Shown piece by piece: positions 32,322-40,885 of a stretch of 64,000 bases of DNA (position 1 is the first letter of the stretch; each line of letters begins with the position of its first letter). Origin of the DNA: Desulfobacteraceae bacterium (GTDB lineage Bacteria; Desulfobacterota; Desulfobacteria; Desulfobacterales; UBA5852). The stretch lies in contig JABZFP010000036.1 in NCBI GenBank assembly GCA_014237395.1, positions 1 to 64,000 of the forward strand, read 5' to 3'. The position numbers were made by a program, and so were the translations under genes. The notes under the pieces were generated by a model. That model searched no databases, was not told the DNA's origin, and saw only the letters and a list, made by a program, of their open reading frames with translations.

Positions 32322-34958
32322 TTAGGACAGAAGCCCCAGATATCGTTTGATGGCATCCTCGTAGGGACGCGCCTCTTTTTCATCTTCATTGCACTCGATT
32401 TCGCGGCTGTTGAAAAAAGACAGGGCATTCTTGAAAGTGACCCGTGACAATGCTTCCGGACAGCTGATTTCGCTGCGTTTCAGCATCCGGGCGCCCTGGG
32501 TGGCAAACTTTTTGGCCTGCTCCTTGTAGCCCACTTCACTGCTCTTCTGCCGGCTCAACTGGGTCAGGACGACGAGATAGGCTTCGAAATAGGCTTTCAG
32601 GAATCCTGCGTACAGGCGCAATTTGCGTAACCCCGACGACGTGATGTTGTACGTATCCGGCAGGGTGGGGTGGGGCATCAAAACGGCATCGTCAATGAAG
32701 GCTTTGATGCTTTTGCGCACGTAAAATTCGGGCGGTTGTTCGATGTCATAGGCGAATTCATACTTAAAAAGGTCTTGCAGAAAGCGGTAGCTGATATGCA
32801 AATCGGTCGATATGAACTGAAAGGCGTCGCACTGAAAAATGGCCAGCGCCGTAAATGCCGCCGGCACGAAACAGGCCACGCAATTGTTTTTGTAGTACTC
32901 CAAACTGGGACGTTTGTCGGCATTCGTCCTGAAGCGCGCCATATCGTCTTCGTTGTCGTCTTTTTTGGACACCGGCTCGATGAATTTGCGCTGGACATAG
33001 GCTTCGAAGGCCTGCTTCAGGGCGTGGTCGGGGGTCATGATCAAGGTGTCGGCCAGCTTGTTGCCGTGGAAATGGAGGTGTTTCAAATAGGTGTCCGCTA
33101 CGCCGGCGATGTCGTCAAACGTGTAGGTGGCGGCCGGATGATTCAGAACCGATGCGGCCACAAGCGCGTGGGGCGTAACGATGGCGATGCGATTGATGGC
33201 GTTGATGGCACGGTGACCGATGTTCCGGCAGAAGGCGCTCATGGCGTCCTTGTCCATCGTCTCCAGTTGGAGCTGGTTGCGTTCCAGTAAGTCCTTCAAG
33301 GATATGGGGTCGTGAAATTCGATGTATATTTTACCGAAGCGTTTTTTAAGAACCTTGCGGGCCTGGATGACCTGGCCCAGGCTCTCGGGTTTTTTGGCAC
33401 CGCCCTCCAGCTCGTGCAGATAGGCTTTTTCTTCCGGCACCTTATCGTAACCGATGAAAATCGGGGCCAGGATAAGATCCTCGCAGGCGCCGTTGCGGAA
33501 GGCATCCAAGAGGATGGACAAAAGGCCGGTTTTGGGTGAGAGCAATTTGCCGGTGCGGCTGCGGCCCCCTTCGATGAAGACCTCGATGTTGAAGCCTTCC
33601 TGGAGCAGTTTGTGGACATAGGTTGCAAAGACACTGGCATACAAGGGGGCGCCTTTGAAGGTGCGGCGCATGAAAAAGGCGCCGGCGCTTCTGAAGATGG
33701 GTCCCATGGGCCAGAAGGACAGATTCTTTCCGGCAACGATATGGGGGCAGGGCATGTTGTTGCGATACATGAGATAGGAGAGCATCAGGTAGTCGATATG
33801 GCTCTTATGGCTGGGTAATAGAATGAGAGGGCCTTTCTGGGACATGGCCTTGAGGCGATCCAACCCGTCGTGATCTATAATGAAACCGTCGAACATGGTG
33901 TTGATGATCCAGGTCAGCAACGCTTCATAGATTTTAATCGTCCAGGGACGGTAGTCCGCCGCAATTTCGTCGAAATAATCGTCCGCTTTTTTGAGAATCT
34001 TTGTGACCGGTTTGTTCTCTGCTTCCGCGTGCTGTTTGATAAACGCCTGAAGAGCGGTTCCGGTGAGGACATTTTCCTTGATTTCCAGCCGGGATTTCAG
34101 GACGGGACCCATGATGCTCTGACGGTGGCGATGAATCTGCAGCAGCAGGTTGCGGCGCAGAACGAGCGCCTGGTAGGCGGTGTCGCGGTCACGGACATCC
34201 GGGTGGGTCAGGAAGGCTTGCAAGCTCACGGGTTCGCTGATCTCGACGAAGGTCCGGCCGGGTTTTTTGATCACCATGGCCACGCGGCGCCAGCTGCCGA
34301 GGGGTTTTTCCGGGCTGAAAAGAAGTCCCCATAGCGAGGGGTTGGCCTTTTCCGGGTCTTTTTTATAAATCATCAATTGGGGAATCAGGCAGATGGGACG
34401 GTTTGTCGTTCTCTGGATCTCCAGCAGATAGCGGATGGGATCCTCTTTCTGTTTCACAAAACGACGGTGGAAACCGTGGGGCTCCATTAGGGACAGCAGG
34501 CCCGCCTGCCCGCCAAAGAGTGCATCTGCATAGTATCCGCTGGCATAGGCATTGGGGAATTTGAAGTGCCGGCAGAAATAATCCAGACGAGCCAGCAGCA
34601 TCCGGAAAATCCGTGATACCGGTTGGCACAGATACAAGCCATAGTCGAAAGCCACGGTGGGCACCGGGTGCCGGGTATCGCGATAACGGGTGTGGTAAAA
34701 CAGACGTTCAAAGAGGCTCTTGCGTTTGGTGACATAGACCGGTATGGCGTTGCGGGGCAGCCGTTTGATAACGGCGGCCTGATTGGGCGATAGGGTGATC
34801 CCCCGGTAAAAAAGTTTGAGGGCCCAGGATAGAAGGTCACCGGGGTTTTCCGGCAGATAGGACGCATAGTGATGGTAGGTGCCTTTGAGAAGACGCTGGA
34901 TCCAGCGATACACCGTAGCCTGAATGCGTGCCCATTTTTGATTGCTGGGGATGGTCAT
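32322..34958 (-). CDS. plsB: glycerol-3-phosphate 1-O-acyltransferase PlsB
   Basis: 878 residues, the size of proteobacterial PlsB. The acyltransferase block has LLPSHKSHIDYLMLSYL (H-x4-D), FFMRRTFKGAPLYASVFATY, IEGGRSRTGKLLSPKTGLLS and ILAPIFIGYDKV. It transfers acyl groups to sn-glycerol 3-phosphate, the first step of phospholipid synthesis, at the inner membrane. The start at 34958 gives a Lys/Arg-rich amphipathic N-terminus. It is cotranscribed with the murU-amgK fusion. Confidence 0.93.
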   Translation of the reverse strand: MTIPSNQKWARIQATVYRWIQRLLKGTYHHYASYLPENPGDLLSWALKLFYRGITLSPNQAAVIKRLPRNAIPVYVTKRKSLFERLFYHTRYRDTRHPVPTVAFDYGLYLCQPVSRIFRMLLARLDYFCRHFKFPNAYASGYYADALFGGQAGLLSLMEPHGFHRRFVKQKEDPIRYLLEIQRTTNRPICLIPQLMIYKKDPEKANPSLWGLLFSPEKPLGSWRRVAMVIKKPGRTFVEISEPVSLQAFLTHPDVRDRDTAYQALVLRRNLLLQIHRHRQSIMGPVLKSRLEIKENVLTGTALQAFIKQHAEAENKPVTKILKKADDYFDEIAADYRPWTIKIYEALLTWIINTMFDGFIIDHDGLDRLKAMSQKGPLILLPSHKSHIDYLMLSYLMYRNNMPCPHIVAGKNLSFWPMGPIFRSAGAFFMRRTFKGAPLYASVFATYVHKLLQEGFNIEVFIEGGRSRTGKLLSPKTGLLSILLDAFRNGACEDLILAPIFIGYDKVPEEKAYLHELEGGAKKPESLGQVIQARKVLKKRFGKIYIEFHDPISLKDLLERNQLQLETMDKDAMSAFCRNIGHRAINAINRIAIVTPHALVAASVLNHPAATYTFDDIAGVADTYLKHLHFHGNKLADTLIMTPDHALKQAFEAYVQRKFIEPVSKKDDNEDDMARFRTNADKRPSLEYYKNNCVACFVPAAFTALAIFQCDAFQFISTDLHISYRFLQDLFKYEFAYDIEQPPEFYVRKSIKAFIDDAVLMPHPTLPDTYNITSSGLRKLRLYAGFLKAYFEAYLVVLTQLSRQKSSEVGYKEQAKKFATQGARMLKRSEISCPEALSRVTFKNALSFFNSREIECNEDEKEARPYEDAIKRYLGLLS

Positions 34959-35432
34959 GAGTCGTCCTATTCCAAGACGGTCCGCTGGTGGCGGTGTGGG
35001 CGGCCGGCGATGCTTTCCGGTCTGGGTTGAATCGTCAAACGATCATGCAAGGACCTAAAAAAACAAAAATTAGCAGAACGTACTTGTGGTTGCAATGGTT
35101 AAGTCGGGAGTTCTTTTGGTGGCGGAGCCGGCGGCAAGGCCGCACGTCCCGGTCGGTTCGCGTTTGCCAAAAAACCGGAAAATTTAACCTTGTTAAATCA
35201 AACCGGATGTGGTATCCGAATCCAGAATTTGAGTGCTTGCCAACGGAATCATTTTCTTCTATCATCATCTTTCGTTCGTTAGGAACTAACCCGGTAACCG
35301 TCATTTTGGGGCTCTATGCCATACAGGCGAGCGTTGCAGCAATGCCTGATGATCCCTATTCGGGGTGTGCGGTAGCAAACTTAAGAAAGTTTCCGAATCT
35401 GAAAACTTTTTTTGCAAGGAGGAGAAATCCAT
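34959..35432. other. 474-bp divergent region before a small membrane protein gene
   Basis: No gene is supported; frames that cross it have poor composition. It contains a perfect dyad ATTTAAC-CTT-GTTAAAT (35182-35198) flanked on both sides by CCGG, a good sigma-70 promoter (35237-35265) and a leader of about 160 nt before the ATG at 35433. Near the ribosome site there is an AT-only hairpin AAAGTTT/AAACTTT followed by T residues. Confidence 0.5.
35237..35265 (+). promoter_or_regulatory. sigma-70-type promoter for the small membrane protein
   Basis: TTGCCA (35237-35242), 17 bp, TATCAT (35260-35265): five of six matches in each hexamer at the ideal spacing. The start would be near 35272. The dyad at 35182-35198 lies 39 bp upstream of the -35 and may bind a regulator. 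Confidence 0.55.
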
Positions 35433-35711
35433 ATGAAAACGTTAGTAGGTGGGGCGGCAGCTGCTGTTCTCGGTCTTATCGGTCTTGTAGTATGGTGGTC
35501 ACCTTTTTTGACGCTTCTGGCCGGCGCCATTCCTTTGATGCTGCTTCTGGGCGGCGGGTTGGCGATCTACCTGGGGTTCGATGAATTGAAGGATACCTGG
35601 AAAAAAGATGATGACATCGGCAGCCCAGTCGGATCGGAAGACGATGTGGACAAGTACAAGAAAGAAATCGATGACCTGAAGCAGGAAATCGAGAGCCTGA
35701 AAAGCGCTTAA
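35433..35711 (+). CDS. small two-helix membrane protein with charged C-terminal coiled coil
   Basis: 92 residues. Helix 1 is at about 5-21, a WWSP turn at 22-25, helix 2 at about 27-47 (LLAGAIPLMLLLGGGLAIYL), then an acidic, Lys-rich tail with heptad character (VDKYKKEIDDLKQEIESLK). AAGGAGGAG (35417-35424) is 8 nt before the ATG, and an intrinsic terminator follows, so it is a monocistronic gene. I do not recognise the family firmly. The two helices with an intervening WW resemble magnetosome protein MamI in plan, but no other magnetosome gene is near. Function unknown. Confidence 0.75.
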   Translation: MKTLVGGAAAAVLGLIGLVVWWSPFLTLLAGAIPLMLLLGGGLAIYLGFDELKDTWKKDDDIGSPVGSEDDVDKYKKEIDDLKQEIESLKSA

Positions 35712-35728
35712 TTCGATCAACCATCATG

Positions 35729-35765
35729 AAAGCCTTGGATCCGGCAGGATTCAAGGCTTTTTTTT
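35729..35765 (+). terminator. intrinsic terminator
   Basis: AAAGCCTTG (35729-35737) pairs perfectly with CAAGGCTTT (35752-35760) and is followed by a run of T to 35765. It ends the small membrane protein transcript, 18 bp after its stop codon. Confidence 0.9.
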
Positions 35766-35799
35766 ATGGTTGGTCCACCATGGAAGGACATGCAAGCCC

Positions 35800-36990
35800 T
35801 TAATCGGTCCCTTCGTCGGAATAGAGAAGATACGGCCGTCGCAGGGAGCGAAAATCATTCAGTGCGTCCTGCCAGTCGTTTTCTATCGATTGCAATGGCT
35901 CCATCCGGCTGAGACGGTGGCGAAAATCGCGGCTGCCGAGAATGAGATCGATGGCGGGTTTTTCGAATTCATATTCGTAAGGATCTGATTTCCATTGGAA
36001 ATCATCCTTATGATGATGCAAGATGGCCTGCAGGAAGCTCAGTGACGTGCGATACGGCCGGTAAAGATCCGGGGCCGTCACATGGATCTGGAAGCCGCGG
36101 CAAGGCCGCCCGGCATGCTTGCCGGAGGTTGGCTCAAACACACACGGCCGCAGAATCGCCCCCGGCACCCGGGGCCCCCCGATAAATTCAAGAATCTTTT
36201 CCGGTTGCAAAAACGGCGCGCCAAAGATCTCAAAAGGGAATGCGGTGCCCCGTCCTTCGGAGATGTTGGTGCCTTCCCAGATCACCTGGCCGGGATAAAC
36301 CACTGCGGTTGCGACGGTGGGCATGTTGGGGGATGGTGCCACCCACGGCAGGCCGGTATCGGCGAACCACATGCTGCGGTGCCAGCCCTTCATGGGGATC
36401 ACGTCCAGAGCCGCTGGGCTGCCGATCTGCGCGTTGAAAAACCGGGCGATTTCGCCAATGGTCATGGCATGGCGCATGGGCATGGGAAACCGTCCGACAA
36501 ACGACGCCCATTCCGGTTCGAGGATATTTCCTTCCATGTCGCGGCCGTTGATCGGATTAGGCCGGTCCAGCACCAGGACCCGTGTTCCGCTTGCGGCGGC
36601 CGCCTCCAGACAATAGGACAGGGTATAGATAAAGGTATAGACCCGCGTACCGATATCCTGGAGGTCTACGAGCAGGACATCGATAGGCGCCAGCATCTGC
36701 GCTGTGGGGATCCGGGTCTCGCCATACAGGCTGTAGACCGGCATGCCGGTGGTCGTATCCGTGAGGTGGTCGGATTCGACCATGTTGTCCTGCTTTTCGG
36801 CATGAAATCCATGCTGGGGAGAATAGAGGGCGCTGAGTTGGTCCGGAAAAGCCCGGACCAGTCGATCCCGGGCGTGGCCGTACTGAGAATCCACCGAGGC
36901 CGGATTGCATAATAACCCCAGCCGGGCGCCAGCGATCCATGGGTGGGGCTCTCTGGTCAACAACTCAAGCCCGGTCGTCACGGGTGGCAT
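35800..36990 (-). CDS. DUF1343 family exo-beta-N-acetylmuramidase (NamZ-like)
   Basis: 396 residues. It has ARLGLLCNPASVDSQYGH, YSPQHGFHAEKQDNM, VYSLYGETRIPTAQML, LLVDLQDIGTRVYTFIYTLS and LDRPNPINGRDMEGN, all conserved in DUF1343. Characterised members (NamZ) release terminal MurNAc from peptidoglycan. ATG 36990 has AAGGA 9 nt upstream; an ATG at 37008 is possible. No signal peptide is visible from either start, although known NamZ enzymes are exported, so it may act in the cytoplasm or leave by another route. Together with the MurU-AmgK fusion it suggests MurNAc recovery. Confidence 0.85.
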   Translation of the reverse strand: MPPVTTGLELLTREPHPWIAGARLGLLCNPASVDSQYGHARDRLVRAFPDQLSALYSPQHGFHAEKQDNMVESDHLTDTTTGMPVYSLYGETRIPTAQMLAPIDVLLVDLQDIGTRVYTFIYTLSYCLEAAAASGTRVLVLDRPNPINGRDMEGNILEPEWASFVGRFPMPMRHAMTIGEIARFFNAQIGSPAALDVIPMKGWHRSMWFADTGLPWVAPSPNMPTVATAVVYPGQVIWEGTNISEGRGTAFPFEIFGAPFLQPEKILEFIGGPRVPGAILRPCVFEPTSGKHAGRPCRGFQIHVTAPDLYRPYRTSLSFLQAILHHHKDDFQWKSDPYEYEFEKPAIDLILGSRDFRHRLSRMEPLQSIENDWQDALNDFRSLRRPYLLYSDEGTD

Positions 36991-37180
36991 GGGGTACCGT
37001 CCTTTCATGGCGTTCTGCGGTCCATAATCGCAGCGCTCACAATAACGGACCTGTCCGTATTTTACAATATGCGGTCCGGCCAATCTGTCTGCCTGGCAGG
37101 GGACGACCGGCAGTGAAGATCAAGATGCCATTGAGATTGCTTGTTGGGTGTGATTTGCCGGCTCGCGGGCTGTAAGCGGC

Positions 37181-37209
37181 TTGACAATTTGAGGAATACC
37201 CAATACACA
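37181..37209 (+). promoter_or_regulatory. candidate promoter for the P-loop/2-oxoacid oxidoreductase operon
   Basis: A perfect -35 TTGACA (37181-37186) is 17 bp from TACACA (37204-37209), a weak -10. It is 61 bp upstream of the ATG at 37270. The poor -10 keeps confidence low. Confidence 0.35.
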
Positions 37210-37269
37210 GCACATTTGTTTAAAATCGCCAGGCAGGCCGGACGGTTTTGGCGGTTTCATCCCGGGAAG

Positions 37270-38034
37270 ATGATGGATTCGGACATGCGAGCCCCGTTGG
37301 CTATTCAACTCCAAGGCATTGTCGTAATTGTCGGCAATTACGGCAGTGGCAAGACGGAAGTCGCCATCAACCTGGCGCTGGCTTGCCGGCGGGCGGAGGC
37401 CCATGTCAGGGTGATCGACCTGGATCTCGTGAATCCCTATTTTCGGACCCGGGAAGCCCGCTATCTGCTGAAAGCGCATGATATCGAACTGATCCTGCCG
37501 CCAGCTCCCTACCTGCATGCCGACCTGCCGGTACTGAGTCCGGCGGTATCAGGCGCCATTCGCAGCCCCGGTCCCTTGACCATCCTGGATGTGGGCGGTG
37601 ACGATGTTGGCGCCACGGTGTTGGCGTCCCTCGCGGATGCTTTTCGGGGGCACACGATTGACATGCTGCAGGTCGTCAACCCCAATCGCCCGAACACGGA
37701 TTCGGTGGCGGGGTGCCAGGCCATGCGGATCGAGATCGAAACGGCGGCTCAACTGGCCGTGACGGGCTGGATCGGAAATGCCCATCTGATGGAGGAAACC
37801 TCGCCGGATACGATTGTGGCGGGTTATGGCTTTGCATCCGAACTAAGCCGGGCCAGCGGGCTGCCGCTCTCATTCATTACGGCACCCATGGCACTGGTCG
37901 GTTCGCTGGGCGATGAAGCGTTTGACTGCCCGGTTCTACCGATTCAACGACAACTCGTACCGCCCTGGCTGCTGGCAGAAAAAATTACGGTACCGGATTC
38001 AAGGACGCCCGGCGGGGCAACCGATATAGGGTAA
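37270..38034 (+). CDS. P-loop NTPase of the CobQ/MinD/ParA type, linked to 2-oxoacid oxidoreductase genes
   Basis: 254 residues from ATG 37270 (ATG 37273 equally possible). Walker A is VIVGNYGSGKTEVAINLALA, followed by VIDLDLVNPYFRTREARYLL (deviant Walker-type aspartates), ILDVGGDDVGATVLASLA and QVVNPNRPNTDSVAG (nucleobase-recognition asparagine). It has no membrane segment. It stands first in a run with ferredoxin and the three catalytic oxidoreductase genes at 12-58 bp spacing, so a role in assembling or regulating that enzyme is possible. The exact function is unknown. Confidence 0.75.
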   Translation: MMDSDMRAPLAIQLQGIVVIVGNYGSGKTEVAINLALACRRAEAHVRVIDLDLVNPYFRTREARYLLKAHDIELILPPAPYLHADLPVLSPAVSGAIRSPGPLTILDVGGDDVGATVLASLADAFRGHTIDMLQVVNPNRPNTDSVAGCQAMRIEIETAAQLAVTGWIGNAHLMEETSPDTIVAGYGFASELSRASGLPLSFITAPMALVGSLGDEAFDCPVLPIQRQLVPPWLLAEKITVPDSRTPGGATDIG

Positions 38035-38046
38035 GGAGTTTATGGA

Positions 38047-38277
38047 ATGGCCTATCGACATCAAATTGACAGTGAAAAATGCAAAGGGTGCGGCCTGTGT
38101 GTGGCGGTCTGTCCCAAGCAGGTGTTGGAACTGAAAAAAGAACTCAACGCCAAGGGGTATTTCCCCGCTTATCAGGCGCGTCCGGACGATTGTATTCATT
38201 GCGCGATCTGCTGTGTCATGTGTCCGGATGTCGCCATTTCAATCGTGGAAACCGCGGACGATACCGCCGCTAGCTGA
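38047..38277 (+). CDS. korD: 2-oxoacid:ferredoxin oxidoreductase, ferredoxin-type delta subunit
   Basis: 76 residues with two 4Fe-4S motifs: CKGCGLCVAVCPKQVLEL and CIHCAICCVMCPDVAI. It passes electrons from the thiamine-dependent catalytic subunits to ferredoxin. It is directly followed (15 bp) by the alpha subunit. The order delta-alpha-beta-gamma is that of four-subunit KOR/VOR enzymes. Confidence 0.9.
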   Translation: MAYRHQIDSEKCKGCGLCVAVCPKQVLELKKELNAKGYFPAYQARPDDCIHCAICCVMCPDVAISIVETADDTAAS

Positions 38278-38292
38278 TGATCAGGAGGAAAG

Positions 38293-39366
38293 ATGGGCAA
38301 AGTTCTCATGAAAGGCAACGAAGCCATCGGTGAAGCCGCCATCCGTGCAGGGTGCCTGAATTACTTCGCCTACCCGATTACGCCCCAGTCTGAAGTGGCC
38401 GAATATCTTGCCCGCCGAATGCCGGAGGTCGGGGGTGTTTTTTTGCAGGGCGAGAGCGAAGTCGCTGTCGGGTATATGATTTTTGGTGCGGCCGGATGTG
38501 GCGCGCGGGTTTTTACCACGTCCTCGAGCCCGGGCATCAGTTTGATGAGTGAGGCTTTGAGTTACATTACCTGTGCCCAGTGTCCGGCCGTGTTTGTCAA
38601 TATCATGCGGGGGGGGCCCGGGCTGGGGGGCATCCTACCCTCCCAGGGCGACTATTTTCAGGCCACCAAAGGCGGTGGGCACGGAGATTATCGTCTCTTG
38701 GTCATGGCGCCGGCGAGTGTGCAGGAAGCCGTTGAAATGGTTATGGCGGCCTTTCCCCTCGCGGAAAAATACCGTAACCCCGTCATGATTCTGGGAGACG
38801 GGCTGATCGGCCAGATGATGGAGCCCGTAGCGTTTCCGGAAGACCTGCTTTCGGAACCCGCCAATAAGGACGATTGGGCGACCACCGGCATCGGCAACCG
38901 TTCCGGCGATACACCCAACGTGGTCAAATCGCTCTTTCTAGATCCGGTGCAGCTCAACAACCACAACCTGCTGTTGAAGGCCAAATATGACCGCATGCGA
39001 CGGGATGAGGTGCGCTATGAAGCCTACAATATGGATGGAGATTACCGCGTCCTGATCGTCAGCTATGGCACCATGAGTCGTGTCTGCCGGACCGCCATCG
39101 ATTCTTTGAAGGAAGAGGGCTTGGAAGTTGCCATGATTCGTCCTCAGACGCTCTTTCCTTTTCCGGAAAAGGCCATTCGGGAAGCGGCCGGTAAAGAAGG
39201 GTGCCGTTTGGCGGTCAGTATCGAGATGAGCATGGGTCAGATGGTGGAAGATGTCGAACGCAGCATCCAGGGGCGCTGTCCCGTGGAATGGTATGGCAAA
39301 TGCGGCGGTGAGGTGCCGACGCCGGAAGAAATCGTTGATGTTGTCCGTAGCATGTTGCAAAAGTGA
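38293..39366 (+). CDS. korA: 2-oxoacid:ferredoxin oxidoreductase alpha subunit (KorA/VorB type)
   Basis: 357 residues. It begins KVLMKGNEAIGEAAIRAGCL, then FAYPITPQSEVAEYLARRMP (the YPITPQSE pyrimidine-domain motif), FTTSSSPGISLMSEALSYIT and, in the C-terminal transketolase-like domain, VSIEMSMGQMVEDVE. It binds the thiamine pyrimidine and 2-oxoacid. In this lineage such proteins are often annotated as VorB (branched-chain 2-oxoacids); sequence alone does not separate 2-oxoglutarate from 2-oxoisovalerate. Confidence 0.9.
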   Translation: MGKVLMKGNEAIGEAAIRAGCLNYFAYPITPQSEVAEYLARRMPEVGGVFLQGESEVAVGYMIFGAAGCGARVFTTSSSPGISLMSEALSYITCAQCPAVFVNIMRGGPGLGGILPSQGDYFQATKGGGHGDYRLLVMAPASVQEAVEMVMAAFPLAEKYRNPVMILGDGLIGQMMEPVAFPEDLLSEPANKDDWATTGIGNRSGDTPNVVKSLFLDPVQLNNHNLLLKAKYDRMRRDEVRYEAYNMDGDYRVLIVSYGTMSRVCRTAIDSLKEEGLEVAMIRPQTLFPFPEKAIREAAGKEGCRLAVSIEMSMGQMVEDVERSIQGRCPVEWYGKCGGEVPTPEEIVDVVRSMLQK

Positions 39367-39424
39367 CATCGGCCGAGGGATGACGTCTGAGAAATAGGGA
39401 ATTGCGGATCGAGGAGTCCTTACC

Positions 39425-40177
39425 ATGGGAAAAACGTTCACGCGGCCGGAAGCGCTAAAAGACCAACACACCCACTATTGCCCCGGCTGTACACATGGGG
39501 TGATCCATCGACTGGTGGCGGAAGTCATCGATGAGCTGGGCATCCGCGGGCGAACGGTTGGCATTGCACCCGTGGGGTGTGCCGTTCTGGCCTATAATTA
39601 TTTCAATGTCGATTTTCAGGAAGCGGCCCATGGACGGGCCCCGGCGATGGCCACCGGCATCAAACGGGTGCGTCCCGATTTGATGGTCTTCACCTATCAG
39701 GGTGATGGTGATCTGGCCAGCATCGGGATGGGCGAGATCATCCATGCGGCCAACCGGGGAGAGAAGTTTACCACGATTTTCGTAAACAATGCCGTATATG
39801 GCATGACCGGCGGACAAATGGCCCCGACCACCATGCCGGATCAACGGACCACCACCTCGCCCTTCGGGCGGGATGTCCAGGATGTGGGAATGCCGGTCAA
39901 AATGGCCGAACTGCTGGCCGCCCTTCAGACCCCCGCCTATATCACCCGGCAATCCGTGATCAAACCAAAGTATATCAACCGGGCCAAAAAAGCGATCCAT
40001 AAGGCATTTTCCTACCAGATGGAGGGCCGCTGCTTCAGTTTTGTCGAAGTGGTCAGCACGTGCCCGACGAACTGGGGCATGACACCGCTGGATGCCATTG
40101 AGTGGACGGAAAACACGCTGCTTTCCTACTACCAGCTGGGGGACTATAAAACACCCGAACCGCGCGAGGAGGCGTAA
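39425..40177 (+). CDS. korB: 2-oxoacid:ferredoxin oxidoreductase beta subunit (thiamine diphosphate-binding)
   Basis: 250 residues. The thiamine-binding motif is YQGDGDLASIGMGEIIHAAN ending in FVNNAVYGMTGGQMAPTT. HTHYCPGCTHGVIHRL and APVGCAVLAYNYFNV supply the cysteines expected for a cluster near the active site. GAGGAG precedes the ATG. Its TAA overlaps the ATG of the gamma gene by 1 bp. Confidence 0.92.
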   Translation: MGKTFTRPEALKDQHTHYCPGCTHGVIHRLVAEVIDELGIRGRTVGIAPVGCAVLAYNYFNVDFQEAAHGRAPAMATGIKRVRPDLMVFTYQGDGDLASIGMGEIIHAANRGEKFTTIFVNNAVYGMTGGQMAPTTMPDQRTTTSPFGRDVQDVGMPVKMAELLAALQTPAYITRQSVIKPKYINRAKKAIHKAFSYQMEGRCFSFVEVVSTCPTNWGMTPLDAIEWTENTLLSYYQLGDYKTPEPREEA

Positions 40178-40716
40178 TGCAAAGCGAAGTCATGTTTGCC
40201 GGATTCGGCGGCCAGGGAATACTGCTGAGCGCAAAAATTCTCGCTTATACCGCCATGGAGGCCGGCTACGAAGTGGTCTGGATTCCATCCTACGGGCCGG
40301 AAATGCGTGGGGGGACCGCCTATTGCATGGTCATCATGGGGGATCGCCCGATCGGCTCTCCGATTGTTAAAAATCCGTTGCATCTGGTCGCCATGAACCG
40401 GCCGTCGCTGGAAAAATTTGCACCGGTGGTCAAGCCCGGTGGCGTGGTGCTGATCAACAGCTCGCTGATTCCGATTCGTTCAGGACGGGATGACGTGGAT
40501 GAAATCGCCATTCCGGTGAATGAAATCGCCATCGAAGCCGGCAGTGTGCGGTCGGCCAATATCGTGGCGTTAGCGGCCTTTGTCGCGCGGAGCGGGATAT
40601 TGCCGGTCGACGATCTCCGGGAGTCCGTCAAAAAGGAGTTTGCCCGCAAAGCGAAATTGATTCCTTTGAATATGGATGCCATTGACCGTGGTGTCCAGGC
40701 CGCTGAAGCTGGTTAG
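40177..40716 (+). CDS. korC: 2-oxoacid:ferredoxin oxidoreductase gamma subunit
   Basis: 179 residues of the pyruvate/ketoisovalerate oxidoreductase gamma fold: EVMFAGFGGQGILLSAKILA, SYGPEMRGGTAYCMVIM and ANIVALAAFVARSGILP. The domain binds the CoA side of the active site. It closes the delta-alpha-beta-gamma operon and is followed by a long-armed inverted repeat. Confidence 0.92.
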   Translation: MQSEVMFAGFGGQGILLSAKILAYTAMEAGYEVVWIPSYGPEMRGGTAYCMVIMGDRPIGSPIVKNPLHLVAMNRPSLEKFAPVVKPGGVVLINSSLIPIRSGRDDVDEIAIPVNEIAIEAGSVRSANIVALAAFVARSGILPVDDLRESVKKEFARKAKLIPLNMDAIDRGVQAAEAG

Positions 40717-40756
40717 AAACGACCGCAAGCGTGCATGACCGCCCCTTAACATGCTG

Positions 40757-40814
40757 AACGCGCTTTTTGATGCCACGAAATGCGATTGTATTTCTCCGGT
40801 TTGAAAAGCGCGTT
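40757..40814 (+). repeat. inverted repeat after korC
   Basis: AACGCGCTTTT (40757-40767) and AAAAGCGCGTT (40804-40814) are perfect 11-bp reverse complements separated by 36 bases. They could form a hairpin ending the korDABC message or shape the hisC leader. No T-run follows, so an intrinsic terminator is uncertain. Confidence 0.5.
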
Positions 40815-40885
40815 TGTCTTCATGGGCAACCGGATCTCGCTTTTCAGATGATACCCCTTATCCGCTCAAGCAAAGAAGGCCCATC

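Noticed and set aside
34988..35584. A 198-codon plus-strand frame across the region before the small membrane protein
   Set aside because: Its composition is unlike a protein, and it overlaps the small gene with a good ribosome site in another frame as well as the promoter and dyad.
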